Shown here: in pieces, positions 34,195 through 42,142 of the stretch
Position numbering within the stretch: the first letter of the stretch is position 1
Layout: every line of letters starts with the position of its first letter
From: Ruminococcus sp.
Lineage (GTDB): Bacteria; Bacillota_A; Clostridia; Oscillospirales; Ruminococcaceae
Length of the DNA stretch: 64,000 bases
Reading direction: 5' to 3'
Assembly: GCA_017480485.1 (NCBI GenBank)
Contig: JAFVAN010000035.1
Coordinates: forward strand, 1-64,000
Notes under the pieces: model-generated
Databases searched by the model: none
What the model saw: the letters and a program-made list of their open reading frames with translations, nothing else
Told to the model about the DNA's origin: nothing
Position numbers and translations under genes: made by a program

Positions 34195-34335
34195 TTTTTT
34201 AATTCCCCCACCAAGGTTTCACTCGTGCGCACACGAGATATCTCAGCGCCTCCCCGGAGGGGAGGTGGGTGCCCTTGTGGATGAGGCAACGGTGCAGCCG
34301 TTCGGAAGGCTTCGTGCGGGTGCTTTCCCGCTGGA
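34195..34335. repeat. interspersed repeat type C, copy 2
   Basis: It shares TTTTTTAATTCCCCCACC, CACTCGTGCGCACAC, CTCAGCGCCTCCCCGGAGGG and CCGTTCGGAAGGCTTCG with the copy at 22363-22510. Bases 34336-34515 beyond it hold no supported feature. Confidence 0.75.
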
Positions 34336-34518
34336 TGCTGCTTGACTATCGCTCTCCGCCGATTGGTGCGAAAAAAACAAGGCACGAGGTAAAAACCCCG
34401 CACCTTGCAGTTAGGTCAAATTGTCATACACAGCGCCGGTCGATGCTTTATCAATTATCAACTTCTCCCGCACAGCTCGGGCCTGCTGAGGGCAAACCAA
34501 AACCCTCACGCCCCTTCT

Positions 34519-34640
34519 GAGTGCCGCCGCTCACGCGAACTGCGCCGTCCGCGCTAGCACCGCGAGGGAGCTCTTGCGGCCTCCACTGTTGTAAACGAGC
34601 TTGCGAGTGTTCACGCGAACTGCGCCGTCCGCGCTAGGAC
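34519..34640. repeat. interspersed repeat type B, reaching into the stop codon of the DtxR gene
   Basis: CACGCGAACTGCGCCGTCCG followed by CGCTAG occurs twice (about 34532-34560 and 34613-34638), around CCGCGAGGGAGC and TTGTAAACGAGCTTGCGAG. The second copy provides the TAG (34636-34634) that ends the regulator gene on the minus strand. Confidence 0.8.
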
Positions 34641-35011
34641 TTGCAGTAGTCGTCTACAAATGCGTTCAGTTTGTCGAAGGACTCCTTGCTGATGACGTGC
34701 TCCATCTTGCAGGCGTCTACGTCCGATTTCTCCTTGCTCACGCCAAGCACCTCGTGCAGGAATTTTGAGATAAGGGAATGCTTTTCGTAGACCTCCTCGG
34801 CCCGCGCTTTACCTGTTTCGGTAAGCACGATCTCGCCGTCATGCTTGATGTCGATGTAGCCGTTTTCGCTGAGGATGTGCATAGCGCGGCTGATGCTCGC
34901 CTTCGAGTAGCCGAACTCGTTGGCGATGTCTATGCTCCTGACATAGCCTGTTCTGTTGTGCAGTATAAGAATAGTCTTCAGATAGTTTTCGCCCGATTCC
35001 TTGAGCTCCAT
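34634..35011 (-). CDS. short DtxR/MntR-family metal-dependent repressor
   Basis: A protein of 125 residues. Residues 1-65 form a winged helix (GYVRSIDIANEFGYSKASIS is the recognition region) and 66-122 the dimerisation helices with the metal ligands expected of the family (HEVLGV, CKMEHVIS). The C-terminal SH3-like domain of full DtxR is absent, as in MntR-sized members. The start at 35011 has AAGGTG upstream. It lies 52 bases after the LTA-synthase-like gene and is probably in the same transcript. Its last codon and stop (TCC TAG) lie in the repeat described at 34519-34640. Confidence 0.88.
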   Translation of the reverse strand: MELKESGENYLKTILILHNRTGYVRSIDIANEFGYSKASISRAMHILSENGYIDIKHDGEIVLTETGKARAEEVYEKHSLISKFLHEVLGVSKEKSDVDACKMEHVISKESFDKLNAFVDDYCKS

Positions 35012-35063
35012 GTTTTTCACCTTTCTCTCGTTAAGATTTGTATAGGTTTCGCTGCTGCGGCGC

Positions 35064-37064
35064 TTAGTTTTTAAGGATGCGCCTGTCCTCGTCAAACATA
35101 CGGTAATACTGCACCGTGCGGTACTCCTCGAGGATGCTCTTGTAGGAATTGTCCTCGTCGCCGCTCTGGTGCCACTGGCCGTCGGCGGTCTTGTAGCCAA
35201 AGCCCGAAACGATGGGCAGGCTCTCGCGGATGTGCTCCAGCTCCTGCATAACAGGGGACAGGGGCAGGTCGGCGGCCTTCATTGTCTCTACCGCCAGATA
35301 GTTGAGGCTGATGTCCTCGATGAACTTCGACTCCATTGGCCTGTTGGACCAGATGAAGAAGGGAGTCTGGTGGATGCGGGAGTAGTCCTCCACGTTCAGG
35401 TCCGCCAGAGGGCCGTCATAAAGCTCCTCGGCAAAGGAGGCAATGTGGGGGTAGTGGTCGCCGAACATTACAACGATGACGTGCTCGTCAAAGTCCTTGA
35501 ACTGCTCCAGCATTTTGCCCACGCCCTCGTCGCTGAGCTTGATGGAATTCAGATATCTCTCGGCGCTCTCGTCCTTGATCTTTGTAAGCTCCACACCGCC
35601 GTCAACGTCAACAAGGTAGGGCGCGTGGTTCTGCATCGTGGTCACCCAGTAGAAAGCGCCCTTGGATTTGTCGCGCTTCTTTGCCAGCTCGACCACCTTG
35701 TCAAAGACCACCTCGTCGGCGGGCTGACGGTTGTATTCCAGATCAGAGCTCAGGTTGATGGTGTCCTTGAAGTACATGGTGTCGAAGCCCAGCAGGGGAT
35801 AGACTCTGTCTATCTGCCAGAGGCCGCGGCGGCAGGGGGTGACGGCAACGGTCTCAAAGTTCAGGTCGTTGAGGGTAGAGACGATGCTGTCCTGCTTGTC
35901 GTGGAAGTAGTTCGTATAGGCGGCGGAGCCCAGAGGCAGGAAGTACATGGAGTTGCCCGTCAGGTACTCGTACTCCGAGTTGCAGGTGTACCCGCCGTAG
36001 GCCGACACCGTGACATAGCCCTTAATGGTGTTCTCACTCAGGCCGTGCCAGGTGGGCAGGTAATCTATGTTGGTCTCAAAGTCCGCAATATGGGAGAAGT
36101 CCGAGAAGCTCTCGTTCAGGATAGCCACGATTATGGGCGTCTCGCCGGTCTCGCCCAGCTCCGGATAGGCGTCGATGATGGCCTCGGCCTTGTCTGTGGA
36201 GTAGTCCTCAGGGACCTTTACCCGGTTGAAAACGCCGTCATAGTAGAACATCAGAAGATTTCCCACGCTGCGGGAGGTGCGTGTCTCCTCGGCAGCGGAG
36301 AAGTTGAGGCAGATGACTCTGTTCTTGATGCCCCAGTTGTAGGTGTAGTTGGTGACCGCCACAAAGAGCACAGCTGCCAGAACAGAGGAGCAGATGGAGA
36401 TGACCCTCGGCTTCCAGCCCTCGGTGACAAGCTCGCTGCGTATCAGCAAAAACAGCACCACCGCCAGCTGCACCACGGCCGAGACAACAGGGAATTCAAG
36501 GGTGAGCTTGTACTCCTCCGTTACCTCCATGGCGCTGCCGATGTTCATAAGGTCAGTGAACTTTATGGGCGAGCCTCGGAATTTCTGTATGTAGAACTGG
36601 GCCACGCCGTAGACGGTGAACAGCACCTCGAAAACGCAGAGCCAGATCTTGGGCTTCTTGAATATCGCCACACCGATAAGGAAGGGCACGGCGTACATGG
36701 CGTAGCCCATCAGGAAATATACGGGATAGATCTTGAAGACCACGGCTCTCATGCAGGTCTCGCTTACGGTGTAGACCTGAAGGGCGGCCAGCAACGCCGC
36801 GAACCATGGACTGAGCTTCAGGGGCTTTTCCAGCTTTCTGTACCAAAGCACCATCATCACGGCGCTGAAGATCAGCAGCAGCCCTATGGGTATTGCACCG
36901 AGGATGAACCATTTGCGGTAATCCTCTTCGTTCACAGCGTAGTCACCCAGCAGCGCAAAGCCGTTAGCAAAGGTGAAAAACAGCGCGGCGAACAGCAGAA
37001 AGAGTACCCTTCGGTCCTCGGCAAGCTTTTTGAGTTTTGTGCTTAACAAGATGTGTTTCTCCAT
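35064..37064 (-). CDS. LTA synthase-like membrane sulfatase-fold phosphotransferase
   Basis: A protein of 666 residues. Five or more helices occupy residues 1-260 (FLLFAALFFTFANGFALLG, IPIGLLLIFSAVMMVLW, and others). The external domain has ILNESFSDF (the alkaline-phosphatase superfamily metal site), VSAYGGYTCNSEYEYLTGNS with the nucleophile Thr in GGYTCNSE, WVTTMQNHAPY and VMFGDHYPHI, all typical of LtaS/OpgB-like glycerol-phosphate transferases. The start at 37064 lies 20 bases beyond a -10 box and lacks an SD, so the leader is very short. It would polymerise or transfer glycerol phosphate at the cell surface. Confidence 0.9.
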   Translation of the reverse strand: MEKHILLSTKLKKLAEDRRVLFLLFAALFFTFANGFALLGDYAVNEEDYRKWFILGAIPIGLLLIFSAVMMVLWYRKLEKPLKLSPWFAALLAALQVYTVSETCMRAVVFKIYPVYFLMGYAMYAVPFLIGVAIFKKPKIWLCVFEVLFTVYGVAQFYIQKFRGSPIKFTDLMNIGSAMEVTEEYKLTLEFPVVSAVVQLAVVLFLLIRSELVTEGWKPRVISICSSVLAAVLFVAVTNYTYNWGIKNRVICLNFSAAEETRTSRSVGNLLMFYYDGVFNRVKVPEDYSTDKAEAIIDAYPELGETGETPIIVAILNESFSDFSHIADFETNIDYLPTWHGLSENTIKGYVTVSAYGGYTCNSEYEYLTGNSMYFLPLGSAAYTNYFHDKQDSIVSTLNDLNFETVAVTPCRRGLWQIDRVYPLLGFDTMYFKDTINLSSDLEYNRQPADEVVFDKVVELAKKRDKSKGAFYWVTTMQNHAPYLVDVDGGVELTKIKDESAERYLNSIKLSDEGVGKMLEQFKDFDEHVIVVMFGDHYPHIASFAEELYDGPLADLNVEDYSRIHQTPFFIWSNRPMESKFIEDISLNYLAVETMKAADLPLSPVMQELEHIRESLPIVSGFGYKTADGQWHQSGDEDNSYKSILEEYRTVQYYRMFDEDRRILKN

Positions 37065-37083
37065 TCTATATATGCTAAAACCT

Positions 37084-37112
37084 ATTATAACATCATTTTC
37101 CGCAAAATGCAA
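37084..37112 (-). promoter_or_regulatory. promoter of the LTA synthase-like gene
   Basis: On the minus strand TTGCAT (37112-37107), 17 bases, TATAAT (37089-37084). Transcription would begin about 10-15 bases before the ATG. Confidence 0.8.
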
Positions 37113-37172
37113 GCTTTTTTCCTGTCCTTGGAATATTTTGTTATGTCCTCTATGCCTTTTGTCCACACACAA

Positions 37173-37198
37173 AAAAGGAGAGCCGAAGCTCTCCTTTT
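37173..37198 (-). terminator. terminator of the hydrogenase operon
   Basis: AAAAGGAGAGC and GCTCTCCTTTT pair with a tiny loop. Six T follow on the minus strand, 30 bases after hydA. Confidence 0.9.
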
Positions 37199-37228
37199 GA
37201 ATGCTGTGCAATTTTATTTTGCTGCTGC

Positions 37229-38971
37229 TCAGTAGCCTCTCTCAACATAGGGAGTGTGCAGGTACTTGTGAGCAACGTGGGAACCGGGAGTCTCGAAGTA
37301 GTCGTTGTAGAGCAGGTCCATAACGGGGCTCTCGTGGCTCTTTCTGTACTCCAGCTTGTCGTCCAGGTCATACAGGGCCTTGGCTCTGATGGCCTTGAGG
37401 TCAACGTTGTTGCGAACGGTGTCGGGCTGATAGGGCTGGCCGCCGCCGTTGATGCAGCCGCCGGGGCAGGCCATGATCTCAACGAACTGGTAGTCCTTCT
37501 CGCCGGACTTGATCTGCTCGATGATGGTCCTTGCGTTTGCAAGACCGGAAGCAACGGCAACCTTAACGGTAACTCCGCCAACGGTGTACTCGGCTTCCTT
37601 GATGCCCTTGGTGCCTCTAACCTCGTTGAATACCAGAGCCTCGGACTTGCCGTCCAGCTTGAATGCTGCGGTACGGAGGGCAGCCTCCATAACGCCGCCT
37701 GTAGCACCGAAGATGGCGCCTGCGCCTGTAGCAGTCTCAAAGGGATTATCGAACTCCTCGTCGGGCAGGGCGTTGAAGTCCAGACCTGCGCGCTTGATCA
37801 TTCTTGCAAGCTCTCTTGTGGTGAGGGCTACGTCAACATCGTCATACTCGGCTGTTCTCTGCTCTTCTCTTGTAACCTCGAACTTCTTCGCGGTGCAGGG
37901 GATAACGCTGACAACGAACAGCTTGTTGGGGTCGATGTTGTTCTTCTGGCAGTAATAGCTCTTGAGAACGGCACCGAACATCTGCTGGGGGCTCTTGCAG
38001 CTGGAGAGGTGGGGCAGGAAGTCGGGATAGTAGTGCTCGCAGAACTTTACCCAACCGGGGCAGCAGGAGGTGAACATAGGCATTGTGCCGCCCTGCTGGA
38101 TCCTCTCGATAAGCTCGTTGGACTCCTCCATGATGGTCAGGTCGGCGGTAACGTCCATGTTGAAGACCTTAACGTCTCCAAGACGTCTGATGCCTGCTAC
38201 CATCTTGCCCTCTACGTTGGTGCCTACGGGGTTGCCGAAGGCCTCGCCAAGGGTGGCGCGGATAGAAGGAGCGGTGAAGAATACAACTTCCTTCTCGGGG
38301 TCAGCGATAGCGTCCCAAACCTTCTGGGTGTTGTCCTTTTCGGTGAGGGCGCCAACGGGACAGGCAACGATACACTGACCGCAGCCTACGCAGGGCGACT
38401 CGCCGAGAGGTGCGTCAAAGGCGCAGCCAACATGAGTGTTGAAGCCTCTCTGGATAGGTCCGATAACGGAGATGCTCTGAACATTCTTGCAGGCAGCAAC
38501 GCATCTCATGCAGTTGATGCACTTGTTATTGTCTCTTACGATGTAAGCAGAGGAATCGTCGATAGGCTTGGTCATTTCCTCGGACTGGAACCTGTCCTCG
38601 TCGGCGCCGTAGGCGTGGGCAAGGCGCTGCAGCTCGCAGTCGGTGCTCCTTACGCAGGAGAGACACTTTCTGTCATGGTTGGAGAGCAAAAGCTCCAGAG
38701 TGGTCTTTCTGGACTCTCTTACCTTGGGTGTGTTGGTCTGTACCTCCATGCCCTCGGAAACAGGATAAACGCAGGCGGCCACTAAGCCTCTTGCACCTGT
38801 TGCCTCAACAACGCAGATACGGCAGGCGCCGATGCAGTTAACATCCTTCAGATAGCAAAGGGTGGGGATGTCAACATTTGCGGCCTTTGCAGCCTCGAGG
38901 ATAGTCGAGCCGGCAGGTACAGTTACGGGTATACCGTTTATTTTAACATTAACAGTCTGAACATTTTCCAT
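37229..38971 (-). CDS. hydA: [FeFe] hydrogenase catalytic subunit of a trimeric HydABC-type enzyme
   Basis: A protein of 580 residues. Residues 1-80 hold a [2Fe-2S] domain (CYLKDVNCIGACRICVVE). Next come a His/Cys [4Fe-4S] region, a two-cluster ferredoxin domain (CINCMRCVAACKNV, CVGCGQCIVACPVGA) and the H-cluster domain with L1 TSCCPGWVKFCE, L2 PCTAKKFE and L3 ACPGGCINGGGQP. No key Cys is missing. In the HydABC complex it oxidises or evolves H2 by confurcation or bifurcation with NADH and ferredoxin. It is the third gene of the operon, after hydC and hydB. A short C-terminal tail after the small-subunit-like segment is normal. Confidence 0.95.
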   Translation of the reverse strand: MENVQTVNVKINGIPVTVPAGSTILEAAKAANVDIPTLCYLKDVNCIGACRICVVEATGARGLVAACVYPVSEGMEVQTNTPKVRESRKTTLELLLSNHDRKCLSCVRSTDCELQRLAHAYGADEDRFQSEEMTKPIDDSSAYIVRDNNKCINCMRCVAACKNVQSISVIGPIQRGFNTHVGCAFDAPLGESPCVGCGQCIVACPVGALTEKDNTQKVWDAIADPEKEVVFFTAPSIRATLGEAFGNPVGTNVEGKMVAGIRRLGDVKVFNMDVTADLTIMEESNELIERIQQGGTMPMFTSCCPGWVKFCEHYYPDFLPHLSSCKSPQQMFGAVLKSYYCQKNNIDPNKLFVVSVIPCTAKKFEVTREEQRTAEYDDVDVALTTRELARMIKRAGLDFNALPDEEFDNPFETATGAGAIFGATGGVMEAALRTAAFKLDGKSEALVFNEVRGTKGIKEAEYTVGGVTVKVAVASGLANARTIIEQIKSGEKDYQFVEIMACPGGCINGGGQPYQPDTVRNNVDLKAIRAKALYDLDDKLEYRKSHESPVMDLLYNDYFETPGSHVAHKYLHTPYVERGY

Positions 38972-38988
38972 AATTGTGCCCTCCTTCC

Positions 38989-40881
38989 TTACTTTCTCAC
39001 AACTGCGCCGAACTTACAGTTCGACATACATACGCCGCACTTGATGCACTTGTCAGCGTCGATAACATGGGGCTGACGAACAGTGCCTTCGATGGCCTTA
39101 ACAGGGCAGTTCCTTGCGCAAAGGGTGCAGCCCTTGCACTTTTCGGCAATGATCTCATACCTGAGCAGATCCTTGCAGACGCCTGCGGGACATCTGCCCT
39201 CCTTGATATGAGCCTCATATTCCTCTCTGAACTGCTTGATGGTGGAAAGAACAGGGTTGGGGGCCGACTGGCCGAGAGCGCAGAGCGAAGAGCTCTTCAT
39301 GTGGTTAGCAAGGCTGTCGATGAGGTCCAGATCATCCATGGTGGCCTTGCCCTCAGATATCTTCTCAAGAAGCTGGTGCAGCTTTCTTGTACCAACGCGG
39401 CAGGGTGTGCACTTGCCGCAGCTCTCGTCAACGGTGAAGTTAAGGTAGAACTTGGAAACGTCTACCATGCAGTTGTCCTCATCCATTACGATAAGTCCGC
39501 CGGAGCCCATCATGGAGCCCAGCTTCTGCAGAGATTCGTAGTCGATGGGGGTGTCGATATACTTGGCAGGGATACAGCCGCCCGAAGGACCGCCGGTCTG
39601 AGCTGCCTTGAATTTCTTGCCATTGGGGATGCCGCCGCCGATCTCTTCGATGATCTCTCTCAGGGTGGTGCCCATGGGGATCTCAACGAGGCCGACATTG
39701 GTGATCTTGCCGCCCAGAGCGAATACCTTGGTGCCCTTGGAGGTCTCGGTACCGATGGACGAATACCATGCAGCGCCCTTTCTGATGATCTGGGCGATGT
39801 TGGCGTAGGTCTCAACGTTGTTGAGCAGTGTGGGCTTACCGAAAAGGCCCTTAACGGCAGGGAAGGGAGGACGGGGTCTGGGCTCGCCTCTGTTGCCCTC
39901 GATAGAGGTAAGCAGAGCGGTCTCCTCGCCGCAGACGAAGGCGCCCGCGCCAAGACGGATCTCGATGTCGAAATCGTGGCCCTTGCCAAAGATGTTCTTG
40001 CCCAGCAGGCCATAGTCTCTTGCCTGCTGCAGAGCTACCTGAAGTCTGTGAACGGCAACAGGATACTCGGCTCTTACATATACATAGCCCTGATGTGCGC
40101 CAACTGCATAGGAGGCGATGGTCATGGCTTCGATAACTGCGTGGGGGTCGCCCTCAAGGATAGAGCGGTCCATGAACGCGCCGGGGTCGCCCTCGTCAGC
40201 GTTGCAGGCAACATACTTCACATCGCCGGGAGCGTCCTTGGTGAACATCCACTTTCTTCCGGTGGGGAAGCCTGCGCCGCCTCTGCCTCTAAGGCCGGAG
40301 TCCAGCACTTCCTTGACTACCTCGTCGGGGGTCATGCTGTCGAGGACCTTATACAGCGCCTCGTAGCCTCTTGTGCCGATGTACTCCTCGATGTTCTCGG
40401 GGTCGATGCCGCCGCAGTTGCGCAGGGCGATTCTCTTCTGCTTCTTGTAGAAGTTGGTCTCTGCCAGAGGGATGATGGAGCCGTCCTCGTGGACTGTCTC
40501 CTGATACAGCAGGTCCTTGCAGACCTCACCCTTCTTCAGGTGCTCGTCAACTATCCTTACAACGCCCTCGGGAGTGACCTGAGAGTAGAAGGAGCCCTCG
40601 GGATAAACTATAACGATGGGGCCAAGGGAGCAAAGGCCGAAGCAGCCTGTCCGGACCACCAGTATTTCGTTCTCGAGACCCTGAGCCTTGAGCTCGCTGT
40701 CCAGAGCGTCCAGTATCTTCTTGCTTCCGGAGGAGGTACAGCCTGTACCGCCGCACACCAGTATCTGTTTGCGGTACTGGGTCTTCTCGGCCATCTTCTC
40801 AGCCTCGGACGCGATAAGCTTTCTTACCTTGATAAGATCGGAATATTTCTTCCTTATTTGGGTCAGTTCTTCAAAGGTCAT
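38989..40881 (-). CDS. hydB: NuoF-like diaphorase subunit of the HydABC hydrogenase
   Basis: A protein of 630 residues. An N-terminal thioredoxin-like [2Fe-2S] region (CGGTGCTSSG) comes first. The NuoF core has GLRGRGGAGFPTGRKW (FMN/NADH site), NADEGDPGAFMDRS and the [4Fe-4S] motif SCGKCTPCRVG. The C-terminus carries two [4Fe-4S] clusters (CKGCTLCARNCP, CIKCGVCMSNC). The ATG overlaps the stop of hydC by one base (TAATG), so translation is coupled. This subunit binds NADH and splits electrons between NAD and ferredoxin. Confidence 0.95.
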   Translation of the reverse strand: MTFEELTQIRKKYSDLIKVRKLIASEAEKMAEKTQYRKQILVCGGTGCTSSGSKKILDALDSELKAQGLENEILVVRTGCFGLCSLGPIVIVYPEGSFYSQVTPEGVVRIVDEHLKKGEVCKDLLYQETVHEDGSIIPLAETNFYKKQKRIALRNCGGIDPENIEEYIGTRGYEALYKVLDSMTPDEVVKEVLDSGLRGRGGAGFPTGRKWMFTKDAPGDVKYVACNADEGDPGAFMDRSILEGDPHAVIEAMTIASYAVGAHQGYVYVRAEYPVAVHRLQVALQQARDYGLLGKNIFGKGHDFDIEIRLGAGAFVCGEETALLTSIEGNRGEPRPRPPFPAVKGLFGKPTLLNNVETYANIAQIIRKGAAWYSSIGTETSKGTKVFALGGKITNVGLVEIPMGTTLREIIEEIGGGIPNGKKFKAAQTGGPSGGCIPAKYIDTPIDYESLQKLGSMMGSGGLIVMDEDNCMVDVSKFYLNFTVDESCGKCTPCRVGTRKLHQLLEKISEGKATMDDLDLIDSLANHMKSSSLCALGQSAPNPVLSTIKQFREEYEAHIKEGRCPAGVCKDLLRYEIIAEKCKGCTLCARNCPVKAIEGTVRQPHVIDADKCIKCGVCMSNCKFGAVVRK

Positions 40882-41393
40882 TACTTAGTCTCCTCCTTTT
40901 CTGTAAGATAGGAATCAATGATCTTGCCTACCTGATCGGGAGTAAGCTTGCCGTAAACCTCTTCGCCGATCGTCATTACAGGTGCAAGTCCGCAGGCACC
41001 TACGCAGCGGCAGCACTCGATAGAGAACTTTCCGTCGGCAGTACATTCGCCCGCCTTGATGCCAAGCTTCTGCTCAACGGCCTCAAGTACCTTGTCCGAG
41101 CCCTTAACATAGCAAGCAGTTCCGAGACAGACGCTTACAGTGTGCTCGCCCTTGGGTGTGAGGGAGAACTGCGAATAGAACGTTGCAACACCGAACACCT
41201 CTGAAAGGGAAACGCCCAGGCCGTCAGCTATCATCTTCTGCACTTCGATAGGCAGATAGCCGTAGATGCCCTGTGCCCCCTGAAGTGTAGGCATAAGTCC
41301 GCCGGGCTGGTCGCGGTGAGCTTCGATCACTTTTTTAAGCTCAGCCTCCTGCTCGGGAGTTCCCTTGAAGGGAATGGTGGCTTTTTCACTCAT
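40881..41393 (-). CDS. hydC: NuoE-like [2Fe-2S] subunit of the HydABC hydrogenase
   Basis: A protein of 170 residues. The start at 41393 (MSEKATIPFKG) is set by AGGAGG 6-7 bases upstream; a longer reading to 41474 has none. Cys ligands are in SVCLGTACYVKGS and CCRCVGACGLAP, the NuoE pattern. YGYLPIEVQKMIADGLGVS and VFGVATFYSQFS are also typical. It is the first gene of the operon, 1-base overlap with hydB. A leader of about 145 bases separates it from its promoter; no riboswitch was recognised in it. Confidence 0.95.
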   Translation of the reverse strand: MSEKATIPFKGTPEQEAELKKVIEAHRDQPGGLMPTLQGAQGIYGYLPIEVQKMIADGLGVSLSEVFGVATFYSQFSLTPKGEHTVSVCLGTACYVKGSDKVLEAVEQKLGIKAGECTADGKFSIECCRCVGACGLAPVMTIGEEVYGKLTPDQVGKIIDSYLTEKEETK

Positions 41394-41546
41394 AACATAA
41401 CCTCCTACAAATTTAGTCGGCTCTCGCCGTAAGAGCGCCGCAAACCATAAAAACAGCACCCTCGATCTTTGCATAAAGCGGCAGTCCCGCCCCCTTCAAA
41501 GCCCTGCAAAAGCAGTCAGAAAGCGCAATTACCGTTATATTGTTAA

Positions 41547-41575
41547 TTATATAACATTTGCATATAAAATGCAAG
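41547..41575 (-). promoter_or_regulatory. promoter of hydCBA
   Basis: On the minus strand TTGCAT (41575-41570), 17 bases, TATAAT (41552-41547). The -35 box is the left half of a TTGCATTTTATATGCAA palindrome, a possible regulator site. Confidence 0.8.
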
Positions 41576-41825
41576 GGCTTTAATAAACTTTTTATAATCT
41601 CAATTTGTTTTTTGTCGATATTACACTAAGAAAAACCGTACTTTTGGGCAAGTTGTTAGCACGGCAAATTGGGGCCATATTTTGTTTATAAAAAAGCAGA
41701 TTTCGGTTAGCATAGGCTTATTCGAGAGGGGGGAGTTTTCCGATGTTAACATAATGTTTACAAAATCCGCCGAACCATTTCGGCCCTGCTCCTGTCTAAC
41801 TAACAGAACAAAAGAAACAACAAAC

Positions 41826-41942
41826 AGAGGTTAGAAATTAGATGTTAGAGGTTAGATAAGGTGTCCGCAAAGCGGACGATATTAAAAAAACGTCGAAGGC
41901 GCCCCATATCTAACCTCTAACCTCTCACCTCTAACTTCTAAA
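41826..41942. repeat. imperfect inverted repeat built of TTAGAGG units
   Basis: AGAGGTTAGAAATTAGATG and GTTAGAGGTTAGATA (41826-41860) are mirrored by TATCTAACCTCTAACCTC and CACCTCTAACTTCTA (41909-41942). The loop holds a small GTCCGC / GCGGAC hairpin. Loose TTAGAGGTTAG units also occur at 26321-26333. Bases 41600-41825 before it hold no supported feature. Confidence 0.7.
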
Positions 41943-41947
41943 AACCG

Positions 41948-41976
41948 TTGCACTGAGGCCAAGAGTGTGCTATAAT
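41948..41976 (+). promoter_or_regulatory. promoter of the small-protein / sigma-factor operon
   Basis: TTGCAC at 41948-41953, 17 bases, TATAAT at 41971-41976. The segment GTGTGCTATAATGT resembles the promoter of the sigma remnant at 49434 (GATGCTATAATGT). Confidence 0.85.
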
Positions 41977-42025
41977 GTAAAAAGATAACAGCCCCTCGGC
42001 CGTCGGTGTGCAAAAGGAGAGAACC

Positions 42026-42142
42026 ATGACATTTGACGAGCTTATGAAGGCCGTAATGGGGTACATGGACGATCAGGGAATGATCGACGACCTTAAAGAA
42101 AAATACGGCAGCCGAGAAAGGGAGGAAGAAGAGGATGGATAA
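42026..42142 (+). CDS. 38-residue protein translationally coupled to the sigma factor
   Basis: ATG at 42026 with AAAAGGAG seven bases before it; 38 codons: MTFDELMKAVMGYMDDQGM, then IDDLKEKYGSREREEEEDG. The peptide is acidic and helical, Met-rich in its first half, without a membrane helix or signal. It ends eight bases inside the sigma gene, so the two are translated as a coupled pair from one promoter. It is too small for a known anti-sigma domain but is placed where a sigma-binding or regulatory partner would be. No homologue was recognised. Confidence 0.6.
   Translation: MTFDELMKAVMGYMDDQGMIDDLKEKYGSREREEEEDG

Noticed and set aside
35169..37046. A 625-codon plus-strand frame opposite the LTA synthase-like gene
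   Set aside because: It is antisense to a gene with phosphatase-superfamily motifs, membrane helices and a promoter; the frame has none.
38974..40911. A 645-codon plus-strand frame opposite hydB
   Set aside because: hydB has all iron-sulfur and flavin motifs; the opposite frame is an artefact of GC-rich codons.
41394..41540. A riboswitch in the hydC leader
   Set aside because: No known conserved motif could be identified in the roughly 145-base leader.
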